Source: Cryobacterium cryoconiti (lineage in GTDB: Bacteria > Actinomycetota > Actinomycetes > Actinomycetales > Microbacteriaceae). Taken from it: 44,421 nt of DNA. The DNA lies in NCBI RefSeq assembly GCF_004403065.1, contig NZ_SOHA01000022.1, positions 1 to 44,421 on the forward strand. The letters run 5' to 3'. The stretch's first letter is position 1. Each line of letters starts with the position of its first letter. A model generated the notes under the pieces. That model was given only the letters and a program-made list of their open reading frames with translations. It searched no databases and was not told where the DNA came from. Shown here piece after piece: positions 16,832 through 25,740 of this stretch. The position numbers were made by a program, and so were the translations under genes.

Positions 16832-18100
16832 ATGACGAACATCGAAGGCGAAGCGGATGGCGCTGGGGCTGGGGCTGGAGTCGGCGCTGAATCATTGGTT
16901 GAATACGACGAACAGGGCGACGACTCCTCGTCAGTTGAGGCCACGAATGCCGCAGACGCCTCTTGGCTAGACGCTGCATCGCAGGAACTCGATGAAGTTG
17001 AGGTTGATGAGTACGACATCGTTTCATCGCCCAACGATTGGAATTACTCGACGATCGTCAACTTCATCGAGTCAGGCGCAATGAAAATCCCGGCCTTTCA
17101 GCGCAACTACGTATGGGACAAGAAGAGAGCCTCCAAGCTAATCGAGTCACTGCTGATCGGTTTGCCCGTGCCACAGGTTTTTCTGTACGAAGAGAGTCGG
17201 AACAATTTCATCGTAATCGACGGTCAACAGCGTCTCCTTACGCTCTACTTCTATGCCAAGGGGAGATTCCCAAAGCCGAAAATCAGGGGCGAGCTCCGCC
17301 CCACGCTAAGTTCCGGCCTTTTGGATGAATCCTTTCTAGAGGATGACGAGTTCTTTGAGCCGTTCAAGCTTGCATTGGCTAAAACAACTAGTGGGCGAGT
17401 GAATCGCTACCAGGGGCTCACGTATAAGGGGCTCAAGGAAGACCGAACCAACTTGGATTTGAGAACGATCCGAAACATCGTCGTCAAGCAAACGAGCCCG
17501 TCCGGGAACGCGGCTGTTTTCGAGATCTTTAGCCGCCTGAACACAGGTGGGGTCAACCTTTCTCAACAGGAGATTCGCGCCAGCCTGTACCACTCCGCTC
17601 TCTTTGATCAAGTTCTAGATCTCAATCTCAACCCTGCCTGGCGAAGCATCGTGGGGCAAACGAGCCCCGATGCACGGATGCGGGACACTGAGTTCTTGCT
17701 GAGAGGCTTGGCCCTTGCTCGTGGGCTCGACGGGTTCACCGGTTCAATGTCTGGCTTCATCAATACCTTCTGCCTTCAGGCACAAAAGTACACAGACGCG
17801 CAGGCAACTCAGGCAATCCAGAGCCTTCTGCAGTTCATGGAATTGTTTGAAGTGCAGCCGGGGGGCGTCTTCATGCGGGGGCTAGGCAACAAGTTCAGCG
17901 GAGTCCTGTTTGAGAGCTTCTTTGCAGCCTGGGTGCGGGCGGGGAGCCCCGCTCTCTCGGCAGATGCGATCGTGCGAGAGATCGCGGTGGTTAAGTCGAG
18001 CGACGCATTCGCCGACACGCTTCAAGAAGGCTCTACAAAGCCGACGAACATACGCCGCAGAGTGGCTATTGCGGAGGAAGCCATCGGAAGACTCTCGTGA
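16832..18100 (+). CDS. DUF262 (ParB/Srx-fold) protein, partner of HEPN gene
   Basis: A 422-residue protein. Residues 1-65 are acidic and low complexity. The DUF262 core follows: IPAFQRNYVW at 86-95, LPVPQVFLYEE, the hallmark DGQQR at 130-134, and EIFSRLNTGGVNLSQQEIR near 231-249. The ParB/Sulfiredoxin fold binds nucleotides and in GmrS/SspE-type proteins acts as an NTPase or nuclease sensor in anti-phage defence. There is no C-terminal DUF1524 HNH domain here; the C-terminal helical part is unassigned. GAGGGGGA before ATG 16832. It overlaps the HEPN gene by GTGA, so they are made as a pair. Possible role: sensor or regulator of the HEPN RNase (inference). Confidence 0.85.
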   Translation: MTNIEGEADGAGAGAGVGAESLVEYDEQGDDSSSVEATNAADASWLDAASQELDEVEVDEYDIVSSPNDWNYSTIVNFIESGAMKIPAFQRNYVWDKKRASKLIESLLIGLPVPQVFLYEESRNNFIVIDGQQRLLTLYFYAKGRFPKPKIRGELRPTLSSGLLDESFLEDDEFFEPFKLALAKTTSGRVNRYQGLTYKGLKEDRTNLDLRTIRNIVVKQTSPSGNAAVFEIFSRLNTGGVNLSQQEIRASLYHSALFDQVLDLNLNPAWRSIVGQTSPDARMRDTEFLLRGLALARGLDGFTGSMSGFINTFCLQAQKYTDAQATQAIQSLLQFMELFEVQPGGVFMRGLGNKFSGVLFESFFAAWVRAGSPALSADAIVREIAVVKSSDAFADTLQEGSTKPTNIRRRVAIAEEAIGRLS

Positions 18101-18663
18101 CCGGCAGCATCGATGAACCACGAGCTGAAACCATGTCCCCTGACACTTTGGCGGTTGAATCCCTTTACGAGGATTATCAGGGCCTAGTGGGCGACGTCAG
18201 CGCGAAGAGCCCCTCCGGGTTGGCAGCTCTAAACAGGAGTTACCACAAGCTTCTCCTGGTCGCGGCCGCGAGCAGTTTGGAAGGCCACGTCAAGCGAATC
18301 ACTCAGGCCTTTTTCATGGCCCACGGCAGCCACGAGATAAGCCAGTTCGTTTCCAAACAGGTCCTCGCTCGGGGATATCACGGTTTATTCGATTGGAAGG
18401 CTGAATCGGCACAACCGTACTTCACGAGTTTCGGCGAAGCATGTGGCAAGGGTTTCAAAGCGCGTCTGAAGAAAGATGATCAGCTGAAGGCCGACCATGA
18501 CGCATTTATGAAATTGGGCAATCTTCGTAATTTGGTTGTGCACAACGACTACGCGACTTACACAATTGAGCTAACTCCTGACGAAGTGATGGCTTCGTAT
18601 CGAAAAGCGGTCAATTTCACGGGACGCTTTGAAGTTCTAATCCTTACGCCTGAATCCCTCTGA
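18097..18663 (+). CDS. RiboL-PSP-HEPN-like RNase domain protein
   Basis: A 188-residue, mostly helical protein starting at GTG 18097 inside the stop of the DUF262 gene. The HEPN signature R-x4-H is RNLVVH (Arg144, His149), followed by ND, as in HEPN ribonucleases that cut RNA as dimers. The upstream helices (YHKLLLVAAASSLEGHVKRI, with the Glu-Gly-His patch) match the MAE_28990/RiboL-PSP-type HEPN pattern. Probable toxin/effector that stops growth on infection, paired with the DUF262 protein. Function inferred from motif and gene coupling. Confidence 0.75.
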   Translation: MTGSIDEPRAETMSPDTLAVESLYEDYQGLVGDVSAKSPSGLAALNRSYHKLLLVAAASSLEGHVKRITQAFFMAHGSHEISQFVSKQVLARGYHGLFDWKAESAQPYFTSFGEACGKGFKARLKKDDQLKADHDAFMKLGNLRNLVVHNDYATYTIELTPDEVMASYRKAVNFTGRFEVLILTPESL

Positions 18664-18902
18664 AGCTGTGGTCGACGTTCCGGCCGCGTCTCAATGAGAC
18701 GCTCACTACGGCAGTTCGTTCGTGAACCAGCCCACACCGCCAAGGCGAATCCTGACACGCCCGAAATAAAGTGCAAAACGGAGGTCTCCACCCGCGACCA
18801 ACAGCGCGCTTAATCGTCCGCAATTCGATGAACAGCTAGGGTGTCAGAGGGTCCTGGAATGATGATGTCTTCGTCCCTCACCTTGATCGGATTGGAACCT
18901 GA
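18664..18902. promoter_or_regulatory. Region upstream of the cytosine methyltransferase
   Basis: A 239-bp gap with no gene. It contains the near-perfect palindrome CGTCTCAATGAGACG (18687-18701), a possible operator or small hairpin terminator for the HEPN gene, and TTGATCGGATTGGAACC before the ATG at 18903, which lacks a strong SD. A clear promoter was not identified. Confidence 0.4.
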
Positions 18903-19910
18903 ATGCCTGACACGAAGTTCAGTGTGCTTGAAATATGCGCGGGTGCGGGCGGGCAATCTTCCGGTCTGGAAAAAGCCGGCTTTGGGCATTCGCTGGCGGT
19001 GGAGATCGACCGGGATGCAGCAGCAACGCTGAGACTGAACCGGCCCGATTGGGACGTTCGACAGGCGGATGTCAGGGAAATCAGTGGCACTCAATTCAAG
19101 GGCATTGACCTAGTTGCTGGTGGCGTGCCTTGCCCTCCGTTCAGCGTGGCCGGCAAGCAGCTAGGTGCCGACGACGAGCGGGACCTATTCCCAGAGGCGC
19201 TCCGTCTTGTCAGGGAGGCTCAGCCCGCCGCGGTTATGTTGGAGAACGTGAAGGGGCTGGCGTCTGCGAAGTTCGCCCCCTACCGCGAGTCGATTTTGGA
19301 TGAACTGAGCGGCATGGGTTATTCCGCAGATTGGCAACTTCTATTTTCGAGCTCCTATGGCGTGCCTCAACTTCGCCCCCGTTTTATCCTCGTTGCGTTC
19401 AAGAACCGCTTGGCAGGAGACTTCGTCTGGCCAGAGCCGGTTGGCACACCACCCACAGTCGGGGAGACACTCCTCCCGCTTATGGCCGCTAACGGCTGGA
19501 AGGGCGCACGCCGCTGGGCGGAAGGCGCTAACAGCGTAGGCCCAACAATCGTTGGCGGATCGAAGAAGCACGGTGGCCCAGACCTGGGACCGACGCGCGC
19601 AAAGGCCGGCTGGCTTGCGCTCGGAGTCGACGGCAAAGGCATTGCAAACGCTGCGCCTGCGTCTGACATTCCTTCCGAGTTCGTTCCGAAACTTACAAAT
19701 GAAATGGTTTCGAGAATTCAAGGCTTTGACGAAAATTGGAAATTCGCGGGGCTGAAGACCTCCACTTATAGGCAGATCGGCAACGCCTTCCCGCCTCCCG
19801 TTGCCAAGAGCATCGGTGATTCAATCGGGGCAATCTTGGAAGGACGAACTGCCAAGAAAACCTCCCGACGGACTGTCGTTTCGCTTTCCAGGCTAAAGAT
19901 CGCAGGTTGA
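18903..19910 (+). CDS. DNA (cytosine-5) methyltransferase
   Basis: A 335-residue m5C methyltransferase. Motif I is EICAGAGGQSSGLEKAGF (AdoMet site, about 10-27), motif IV GGVPCPPFS with catalytic Cys77, motif VI ENV at 114-116, motif VIII QLRPR at 156-160, and motif X GNAFPPPVA near 302-310. The target-recognition region is about 190-285; specificity cannot be read by eye. Family length is normal and all catalytic residues are present. It is convergent with, and 59 bp from, the three-gene nuclease operon, and probably protects host DNA from it. No separate vsr gene is present. Confidence 0.93.
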   Translation: MPDTKFSVLEICAGAGGQSSGLEKAGFGHSLAVEIDRDAAATLRLNRPDWDVRQADVREISGTQFKGIDLVAGGVPCPPFSVAGKQLGADDERDLFPEALRLVREAQPAAVMLENVKGLASAKFAPYRESILDELSGMGYSADWQLLFSSSYGVPQLRPRFILVAFKNRLAGDFVWPEPVGTPPTVGETLLPLMAANGWKGARRWAEGANSVGPTIVGGSKKHGGPDLGPTRAKAGWLALGVDGKGIANAAPASDIPSEFVPKLTNEMVSRIQGFDENWKFAGLKTSTYRQIGNAFPPPVAKSIGDSIGAILEGRTAKKTSRRTVVSLSRLKIAG

Positions 19911-19969
19911 CGGCCAGGTCGAGAACAGCTGGGCCATGAATCGTGGAATGCGAAAGGTCCTGGCGTTTA

Positions 19970-20578
19970 CTACTCCATGTCAGCAGCGCTGCTGGCAAGC
20001 CCCGCGCCCAACAGCAACGCGTCACGTTGCTCAGGAGTGAGGGACTTATCACTACGCACGTTCCGGGCCACCAGGAGTGCCGCCCCTGAGACGATGTTTG
20101 GAATTTCATCGTGCAAGACATAGACCTGCTGACCGGACTCTTCGCGAGCCTCAAGCCGAAAGCCTAGATCGCGCAAATCTCTCGTCCTTCTCTCCGTGTG
20201 GACAGCATCACCAGTCAACATCCGAAGCTCATCGGCGCTGACATCAAGCCGCACTCGCTGAACCAGGTACGCCAGGATAGCCTCGTGAGGCTTACCAAAT
20301 CCTTTTACGCGTAGGTACTTCGTCGGGACCGTTGTAAAGGTCTCCCGCATGGCATTTTCCAGCAGTCCTTTGACCTCCGCCAGTTTCGATGCATCAGCAT
20401 ATTTCTCTGCAGCGAAAACTTCGAATGCCCTCGCAAGTTGGTGCTTAGCTTCCAAGTAGCCCAGAACCAGCCGACGATCATCGGTTTCGGTGTCAGACAA
20501 CAAGTCCTGCAGAGTGTCCACAGAATCAATCGCAATCATCCGCATTCGAGCCCAGCTTTCAACGGCGCTAGCCTGCAT
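19970..20578 (-). CDS. Winged-helix protein of the restriction-like operon
   Basis: A 202-residue protein whose start overlaps the helicase stop by 11 bp. Residues 1-85 are helical. Residues ~97-158 form a winged helix: VRLDVSADELRMLTGD, HTERRTRDLRDLGF and a beta-wing ending VYVLHD. This type of wHTH recurs in restriction-associated proteins and is a candidate DNA-recognition subunit. The C-terminus (KSLTPEQRDALLLGAG) is short and helical. No nuclease motif is seen. I do not recognise a named family for the whole protein. Confidence 0.75.
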   Translation of the reverse strand: MQASAVESWARMRMIAIDSVDTLQDLLSDTETDDRRLVLGYLEAKHQLARAFEVFAAEKYADASKLAEVKGLLENAMRETFTTVPTKYLRVKGFGKPHEAILAYLVQRVRLDVSADELRMLTGDAVHTERRTRDLRDLGFRLEAREESGQQVYVLHDEIPNIVSGAALLVARNVRSDKSLTPEQRDALLLGAGLASSAADME

Positions 20579-22349
20579 TTGGTTCTCTCTTTCCGAGTGG
20601 CAGTGACTCTACTGGGGGATACCGCATTACGCTCACGTCTTCGCCGGCTTCCTCAATGTCCTTCAAGTCTCCCAGCCATTCCCTCAAGAAACTGGCTCCG
20701 CTCTCATCCTGCTCGTTGGCGCGGAGGAAGGTCACTCGTGAGGGGAGATTGACACGAACAGGACTACCAGGCTTAGGTCCGTTGTGGTCCAATGCTTTTT
20801 GAAGCTCAAGCCCAGCCGCAAAGCGGCGAATATCCGAAACAAAGTCCAAGACGATCACTCTTTGCTTGCCGGGAGCAAGTCGAAGGCCCCGACCGAGCTG
20901 CTGCACAAATATACGTCGGCTGTGAGTTACGCGCTGAAAAACCACAAGGTTGACGTCGGGAACGTCGATTCCCTCGTTCAAAACGTCCACTGCGCAAAGG
21001 ATTCCCGTGCGACCGGACGAGAAATCCCAGAGGAGTCGATTGCGCTCAACTGCCCCCATCGCTTCCCCGGCTGAGGATCGCGAATAGATCGGCTTCGCAC
21101 TGGTGAATCCGAGGGCGTTAATACGGGCGGCAACCCTTTCCGCATGCTCAACGGTTCCGCAAAATACTATCCCCTTGCCCACACCCGCCAGCTCAGCCCA
21201 GGCCTCCTGGGTTCTGTCTACGACGGCATCATCCCACTGGTCGATGAAGAGCGTTCGGTTGATCGCCCTGGGGCTGAAGCGATCACCCTTCAACTGCCTG
21301 AGTGAGTCCCAGTCCACGTTGTCGGTGTAGATCCGATAATCGACGTTGGCGAGGAAAGAGTGCTTCAGCCCTTGCACAAGATCGATACTCACTACGGGCG
21401 CGTCGAAACGGTGATCAAGGTCTCCTCCATCAGGTCTCCAGGGAGTCGCCGTCAAACCGAGAAGGAACGGCCCCCCGGCCGCTCCGACACCAAGCGTGTC
21501 AAGGACCTGTTCGTAAGTTTCCGCACCAAGGTGGTGACATTCATCGACCACAACAATGTCAAAGGGTGGAAAATCAATTCCCGCCATTGCGGCGTTCGAC
21601 ATCGTGTCCCGAGATGCGAACACGAAGTCAAAATGAGCCAAATCCGCCCACGCCGGCCTCTCTAGGCCGTTCACTATTACAGTTGACTGGTTTACGCCGA
21701 GGAAGGGCCAGAATGATCGTTCGAGCTGGTAAAGCAGATCATTGGTGTGGGCTAGGACCAAGACTCTGAGGCCGACACGGATGGTCGCAATACGCCGTAC
21801 GGACTCGGCAGCGACGAAGGTCTTCCCCAACCCAGTGGCGAGAACAACCAGCGCGGACCCCGCTGAGTTATTGACCCACGCGTTCACGATTCTCTCGACG
21901 GCGTTCGACTGGTATTCGCGCGGCATGAATCGATCCGATTCGCGCAGCACGAGCGGATCGGACGCCAGACGCTCCGCCCTCCGCGCGAGAGCGTCCCGGT
22001 CCCATAACTGAATGTTGATTCCCTCTGCAGCCATACTCGCGCGATGCCTGAGCAAGTCGGAGGTGAATCCAGACTTGCTGACGATCACAGGAACATCTGC
22101 CCCATATGACTTGGCGGCGGCAACGGTACGATCAACTACTTCGGCCCCGACGGGTGTGGCCCAACGTTTCACCTGAAAGAGCCATCGCTTGTCCCCCTTG
22201 ATGCCAAGGACGTCTGCCCCGCCGTCACCGGAACCCCCAACAACAGACACGTGTTTCAGTCCCTCGACTACTAGGAGCCTCGACACAAGCCTTTCGAAAG
22301 CCTGCCAAGAGGTGGCACTTATGGTCAGGTCGCTCAAGAACCGGCTCAC
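20568..22349 (-). CDS. Mrr-type nuclease fused to SF2 DEAD/H helicase
   Basis: A 593-residue fusion. Residues ~10-125 are a PD-(D/E)xK Mrr-like endonuclease: VVGGSGDGGADV with Asp46, then LFQVKRW with Gln59 and Lys61. Residues ~140-520 are a superfamily-2 helicase: ATGLGKT Walker A (171-177), DECHH motif II (269-273), LTATP motif III (299-303), NEGIDVP motif V, QQLGRGLR motif VI (483-490). The start overlaps the stop of the MORC-like gene by 4 nt. Expected to translocate on and cut foreign DNA; likely the restriction subunit of the module protected by the nearby methyltransferase (inference). Confidence 0.92.
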   Translation of the reverse strand: MSRFLSDLTISATSWQAFERLVSRLLVVEGLKHVSVVGGSGDGGADVLGIKGDKRWLFQVKRWATPVGAEVVDRTVAAAKSYGADVPVIVSKSGFTSDLLRHRASMAAEGINIQLWDRDALARRAERLASDPLVLRESDRFMPREYQSNAVERIVNAWVNNSAGSALVVLATGLGKTFVAAESVRRIATIRVGLRVLVLAHTNDLLYQLERSFWPFLGVNQSTVIVNGLERPAWADLAHFDFVFASRDTMSNAAMAGIDFPPFDIVVVDECHHLGAETYEQVLDTLGVGAAGGPFLLGLTATPWRPDGGDLDHRFDAPVVSIDLVQGLKHSFLANVDYRIYTDNVDWDSLRQLKGDRFSPRAINRTLFIDQWDDAVVDRTQEAWAELAGVGKGIVFCGTVEHAERVAARINALGFTSAKPIYSRSSAGEAMGAVERNRLLWDFSSGRTGILCAVDVLNEGIDVPDVNLVVFQRVTHSRRIFVQQLGRGLRLAPGKQRVIVLDFVSDIRRFAAGLELQKALDHNGPKPGSPVRVNLPSRVTFLRANEQDESGASFLREWLGDLKDIEEAGEDVSVMRYPPVESLPLGKREPNAG

Positions 22350-24856
22350 ATTAAACGCAGCTCTAGATACTCGCGTGACGCACCCGCCCGGGTGACGATG
22401 AGCGGATCGACGTATGAAAAACGAAGGTATGCAGCACAGTCATCAAGACAGCGCGAATAGATGCCGAGAAGCTGCTGTCGAGAATTTTCAGCTGCGTGGA
22501 CACCAACGATTTCAGGATCGGCAAGGCGTTCATTCCAGACTGTGCCAAACCATCCTTCCGGATACTTGCTGAAGAATTTCGCCAACACTCCAGAACCGCA
22601 ATAGGCAAGATAACCACCGTTGAAACGCAGCTCGGACAGCTGGTCCAGCAGGCCGGCGCTAATCAAACGGTCCGCTAGGTCGCGCTGTTCGAATTGGTCC
22701 AGTTCGCCGTAAAAATCGGCGGCGTCGCCATTGCCTTCAAGTCGCTCCGAGATACGACCAAACAGACCTTTTATGGCCTCGCTTACCTTCTCCGGCCCTG
22801 CAGCAAGTTGCTCTCCCCAAACCTCTGTCAAGATCATTGCGGCAATGTTCTCCACAGAATGGGCAGGCCTACCAGCGAGGTCGGGTCGAAGCGTGTATAG
22901 GTATTGCGCAATCTCAACTGATATAGCGATCTCTGGTCTCACGCCGAGCTGTGTGAAGTTGGAATGCGCTATGTCGAGGAAGATGTCAATCTTACCCGAT
23001 GCCCTGCTGGTGACAGTCGGTACGAGGGACCCGTTGTAAGACGGTCGGAGTTGGCCAACCCGAAAGACATTCACATCGATGGGCTCAGTTTTTCTGAGAT
23101 CTGCAGTCACGAATGACCGGTTCTGGAACGAAAGCTCACTGATGAACTCACCATCGCGTCTCAGAACATCCACTGACACCGGATTCTCCGCCCCTCTAAG
23201 CGCGGTGCAGAGACGACATTGTTCATCGTCAACTCCGTTGATTTCCTTGCAGATTTCGCACGTCCATGGCTCCTGGACCTCCGGCACTTGTGACGCGCCG
23301 CAACTTGGGCACACGGTTGCGGACCGTGATAGCTCGACATCGCAAGAGAGGCATGCCTTGCCGTGAAGGATCCGTTCGCAGTCCCCGCAAACTTCATCAC
23401 CCGGCCGGTTCTGAAACCCGCACTCTGCGCATTCCTCCATCGCAAGCCTCGGAGCCAAGGTTGCCGTTTCTACGTATTCCCACCAACGCGCATCATCAAA
23501 AAACCCAACTTCCCTTTTCTGAAAGCGGTCAAGTAATTCCGCTTCTACATCTCTATTGATTCGCACCGCTTTCCCAGCGGCCTCGTCATACCTTCCCATG
23601 TACATGTCCAAGCGGCCGTAGTTTCTGACCTTGCGATACCCCTGAAACAGTTTTGATATTGGCGATTCATTCCGCTTTCCAACTGGCCAAGTACTTGGAA
23701 GCAAAGACTCGCCCCGTATGTGAGCTACGGCGCGCTGCCACTCCTCACTGCTGCGTTGGAAGTCCTGTTTCTGGAAGTCGACTGGGACGTGATCCAGATG
23801 AATCTCTCCGATGATTCGCCCAGTCTGCTGATCCGTCGGATACTCCTTGACTGCCTCACCAAGATCGTTCAAAAAATTGAAAAAAGCATCCTTTTCAGCG
23901 ACTCGAATAGCTCTGCCGTTGCGGACCAGATCCACACCAAACTTGTTATTGTCGTCAAATCGCTGGATGCCCACCCAACCGCGTATGCGTTCCTCGACAG
24001 TACGAAATTCGGACTCTCCACATTCGAGACAAGTGTCGGAACCGGTATCCAGAGCCGTCCCATCCTGGACGCAACGCTTTTGCGAGAAGATGACGGAGTC
24101 CAGGGCTATCCGTGCCGGGATGGAACCCCATCCTTGCCGGTCGACGAATCGACTGTCAGCCCAGACACAGTGTTCATATCCTTCTACGTACTCGTTGTTG
24201 ACCATGACGCGCACGCGGTTTTCCTCCCCGCTGCGGAGCAGGGTCGCGTATCTGCGCCCAATCTGACTGCGTAGAGGCGCCTTAGCTATGTGGGCAAGCT
24301 GAACAATGAACCCAGAGTTTGGATCACCCTCTGGCCACCATGAATCCACCTCGACGATCGTGCCGTGTTCGAAATTCAGCGGCTTCTTGATCGCTTCAAC
24401 TGGAACACCGAAGGCTCGGTTTTTCACAACTTCGGGAAGATCAATAACCGCTCTAAGAGCAAAATCATCTTGAGCCCTGGCCGTGATCACGGTCGTTCGT
24501 CGTCCCAGCTTGCCGGTTGCGATATTGAAGCCGAGACCGAAGAGCCCGAGTGTGTCGAATCGGTTTTTACCGCTGAACCCAGCACGAAGTGTATTGCCAA
24601 GACCTTCTCTGTCGAGACCGGCCCCATTGTCCACGATGCGGACAATGCCGTCACCCTTTCTGACTTGAGCTTCACCGGGGACCATGACCTGCAGCAGGGG
24701 ATGCCGTATGGGCTCTCCGGCCAGTTGAGCGGCTCTGAAAGAATCGATTCCATTGTCTATGAGCTCGCACAGAGCATCCAGCGGCTTCAGCGGCGTGTGC
24801 GTGAGCGCAATCAGCACCTTGGGATCTGGCGTGATATCCAAAGTGTCTTTCATCAT
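22346..24856 (-). CDS. MORC-like GHKL ATPase with zinc ribbons and a RanBP2-type finger
   Basis: An 836-residue protein. The GHKL ATPase is at 10-240: N-box ELIDNGIDS (Glu31, Asn35), DNGAG at 76-80, GLFGLGFN at 104-111, HGT at 164-166. The next region resembles the MORC/MutL S5 domain: VRNGRAIRVAEKDAF (about 311-325) and HVPVDFQKQDF (356-366), whose KQDF matches the eukaryotic MORC signature. A pair of Cys-x2-Cys clusters lies at 262-279 and tandem zinc ribbons at 476-519. W531-x-C-x2-C-x3-N-x6-C-x2-C550 fits the RanBP2-type finger exactly. The C-terminal ~270 residues are unassigned. First gene of the operon; ATGATG start with GGGGG upstream. MORC-like ATPases linked to restriction systems are known. 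Confidence 0.9.
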   Translation of the reverse strand: MMKDTLDITPDPKVLIALTHTPLKPLDALCELIDNGIDSFRAAQLAGEPIRHPLLQVMVPGEAQVRKGDGIVRIVDNGAGLDREGLGNTLRAGFSGKNRFDTLGLFGLGFNIATGKLGRRTTVITARAQDDFALRAVIDLPEVVKNRAFGVPVEAIKKPLNFEHGTIVEVDSWWPEGDPNSGFIVQLAHIAKAPLRSQIGRRYATLLRSGEENRVRVMVNNEYVEGYEHCVWADSRFVDRQGWGSIPARIALDSVIFSQKRCVQDGTALDTGSDTCLECGESEFRTVEERIRGWVGIQRFDDNNKFGVDLVRNGRAIRVAEKDAFFNFLNDLGEAVKEYPTDQQTGRIIGEIHLDHVPVDFQKQDFQRSSEEWQRAVAHIRGESLLPSTWPVGKRNESPISKLFQGYRKVRNYGRLDMYMGRYDEAAGKAVRINRDVEAELLDRFQKREVGFFDDARWWEYVETATLAPRLAMEECAECGFQNRPGDEVCGDCERILHGKACLSCDVELSRSATVCPSCGASQVPEVQEPWTCEICKEINGVDDEQCRLCTALRGAENPVSVDVLRRDGEFISELSFQNRSFVTADLRKTEPIDVNVFRVGQLRPSYNGSLVPTVTSRASGKIDIFLDIAHSNFTQLGVRPEIAISVEIAQYLYTLRPDLAGRPAHSVENIAAMILTEVWGEQLAAGPEKVSEAIKGLFGRISERLEGNGDAADFYGELDQFEQRDLADRLISAGLLDQLSELRFNGGYLAYCGSGVLAKFFSKYPEGWFGTVWNERLADPEIVGVHAAENSRQQLLGIYSRCLDDCAAYLRFSYVDPLIVTRAGASREYLELRLM

Positions 24857-25740
24857 TGAGCCCCCATGGAACGAAGTGCGACAGCACTAGAAATTGGCAC
24901 GGCCACCCCAAAAACCAACTAGGCCGATCGTTAATCAACACTAGGGCTATTCCGGCCCTCGGTCGGTGGTGCGCGCCGGACCGATCGAGAAGCAATCCGG
25001 TCTCGGCAGGACCGGCGTTCCTCAGAGATGAGCCCGATCAGACGGATTTATCGAACTGATCCTGGTCTGAGCTGCAACGCACGCCCAGCTCTTCCCGCAG
25101 CATTTCTAGACCAGCATCAAGATCTTGCCGGGTCGACTGAGGCGACGACGAGCCCACGGCGCGGGCGAGCCGCTCGGCAAGACACTTCCTGTCTAAACCT
25201 GCTCGGCAAGCTCGTCGTGGCGGCTGGCCACACCTGAAGCGCGTGATCGGGTAACCGGCGAAGCTGTGCGCGGCTGCAAGATAGGCCCACGCAGTCGTCC
25301 TCGCCAACGGGGCACCTCGTTCAGCCCGAAACGGTGCTCGAAATAGTTGCTCAACGGGAGTTTCGCGCCGACGAACCGGTTGATGCTCTACCAGTCCTTA
25401 CCGACGGCAACAGCTGTCGCCCGGGCGTGGCCACGAGTGCGCGGGCGACCCGGGCCCGCGTGTGGCTGGCATCCTCGAACTCTTTGACCAAGACCTGCTC
25501 GTAAGGGCTCTCCTAGTCGTCGCCCTCAATTCAGGTTCATCTCGAGGATCCCCGCAGCCTCTCTCGGGACAAACCAAGTCACGGATCCATCCGGGAAAGA
25601 GAACAGGCGTCACTCTCGTACGATTGCAGGAAGGGGATGATTCAGGATGTGTGCCGGTCGCGTCATGCGTGTTCAAGACACGCGATGCGGTGTTCGATTC
25701 ATGAAACCCTGCCCGGCATCACCAAAGAAGGAGATTGACA
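24857..25740. other. Non-coding stretch with probable decayed genes
   Basis: About 880 bp without an intact gene between divergent transcription units. Minus-strand pieces in different frames look protein-like, for example EQVLVKEFEDASHTRAR (around 25460-25510), NYFEHRFGLNEVPRWRG (around 25310-25360) and LDAGLEMLREELGVRC (around 25075-25125), suggesting one gene broken by frameshifts and stops. I could not identify it. The left part should hold the promoter of the MORC operon and the right end the promoter of the next gene; AAGGAG at 25728-25733 is that gene's SD. Confidence 0.45.

Noticed and set aside
18903..24856. DISARM, BREX or Zorya system
   Set aside because: No DUF1998, PLD, PglZ, BrxC, MotAB-like or other hallmark genes; the MORC and Mrr-helicase set differs.
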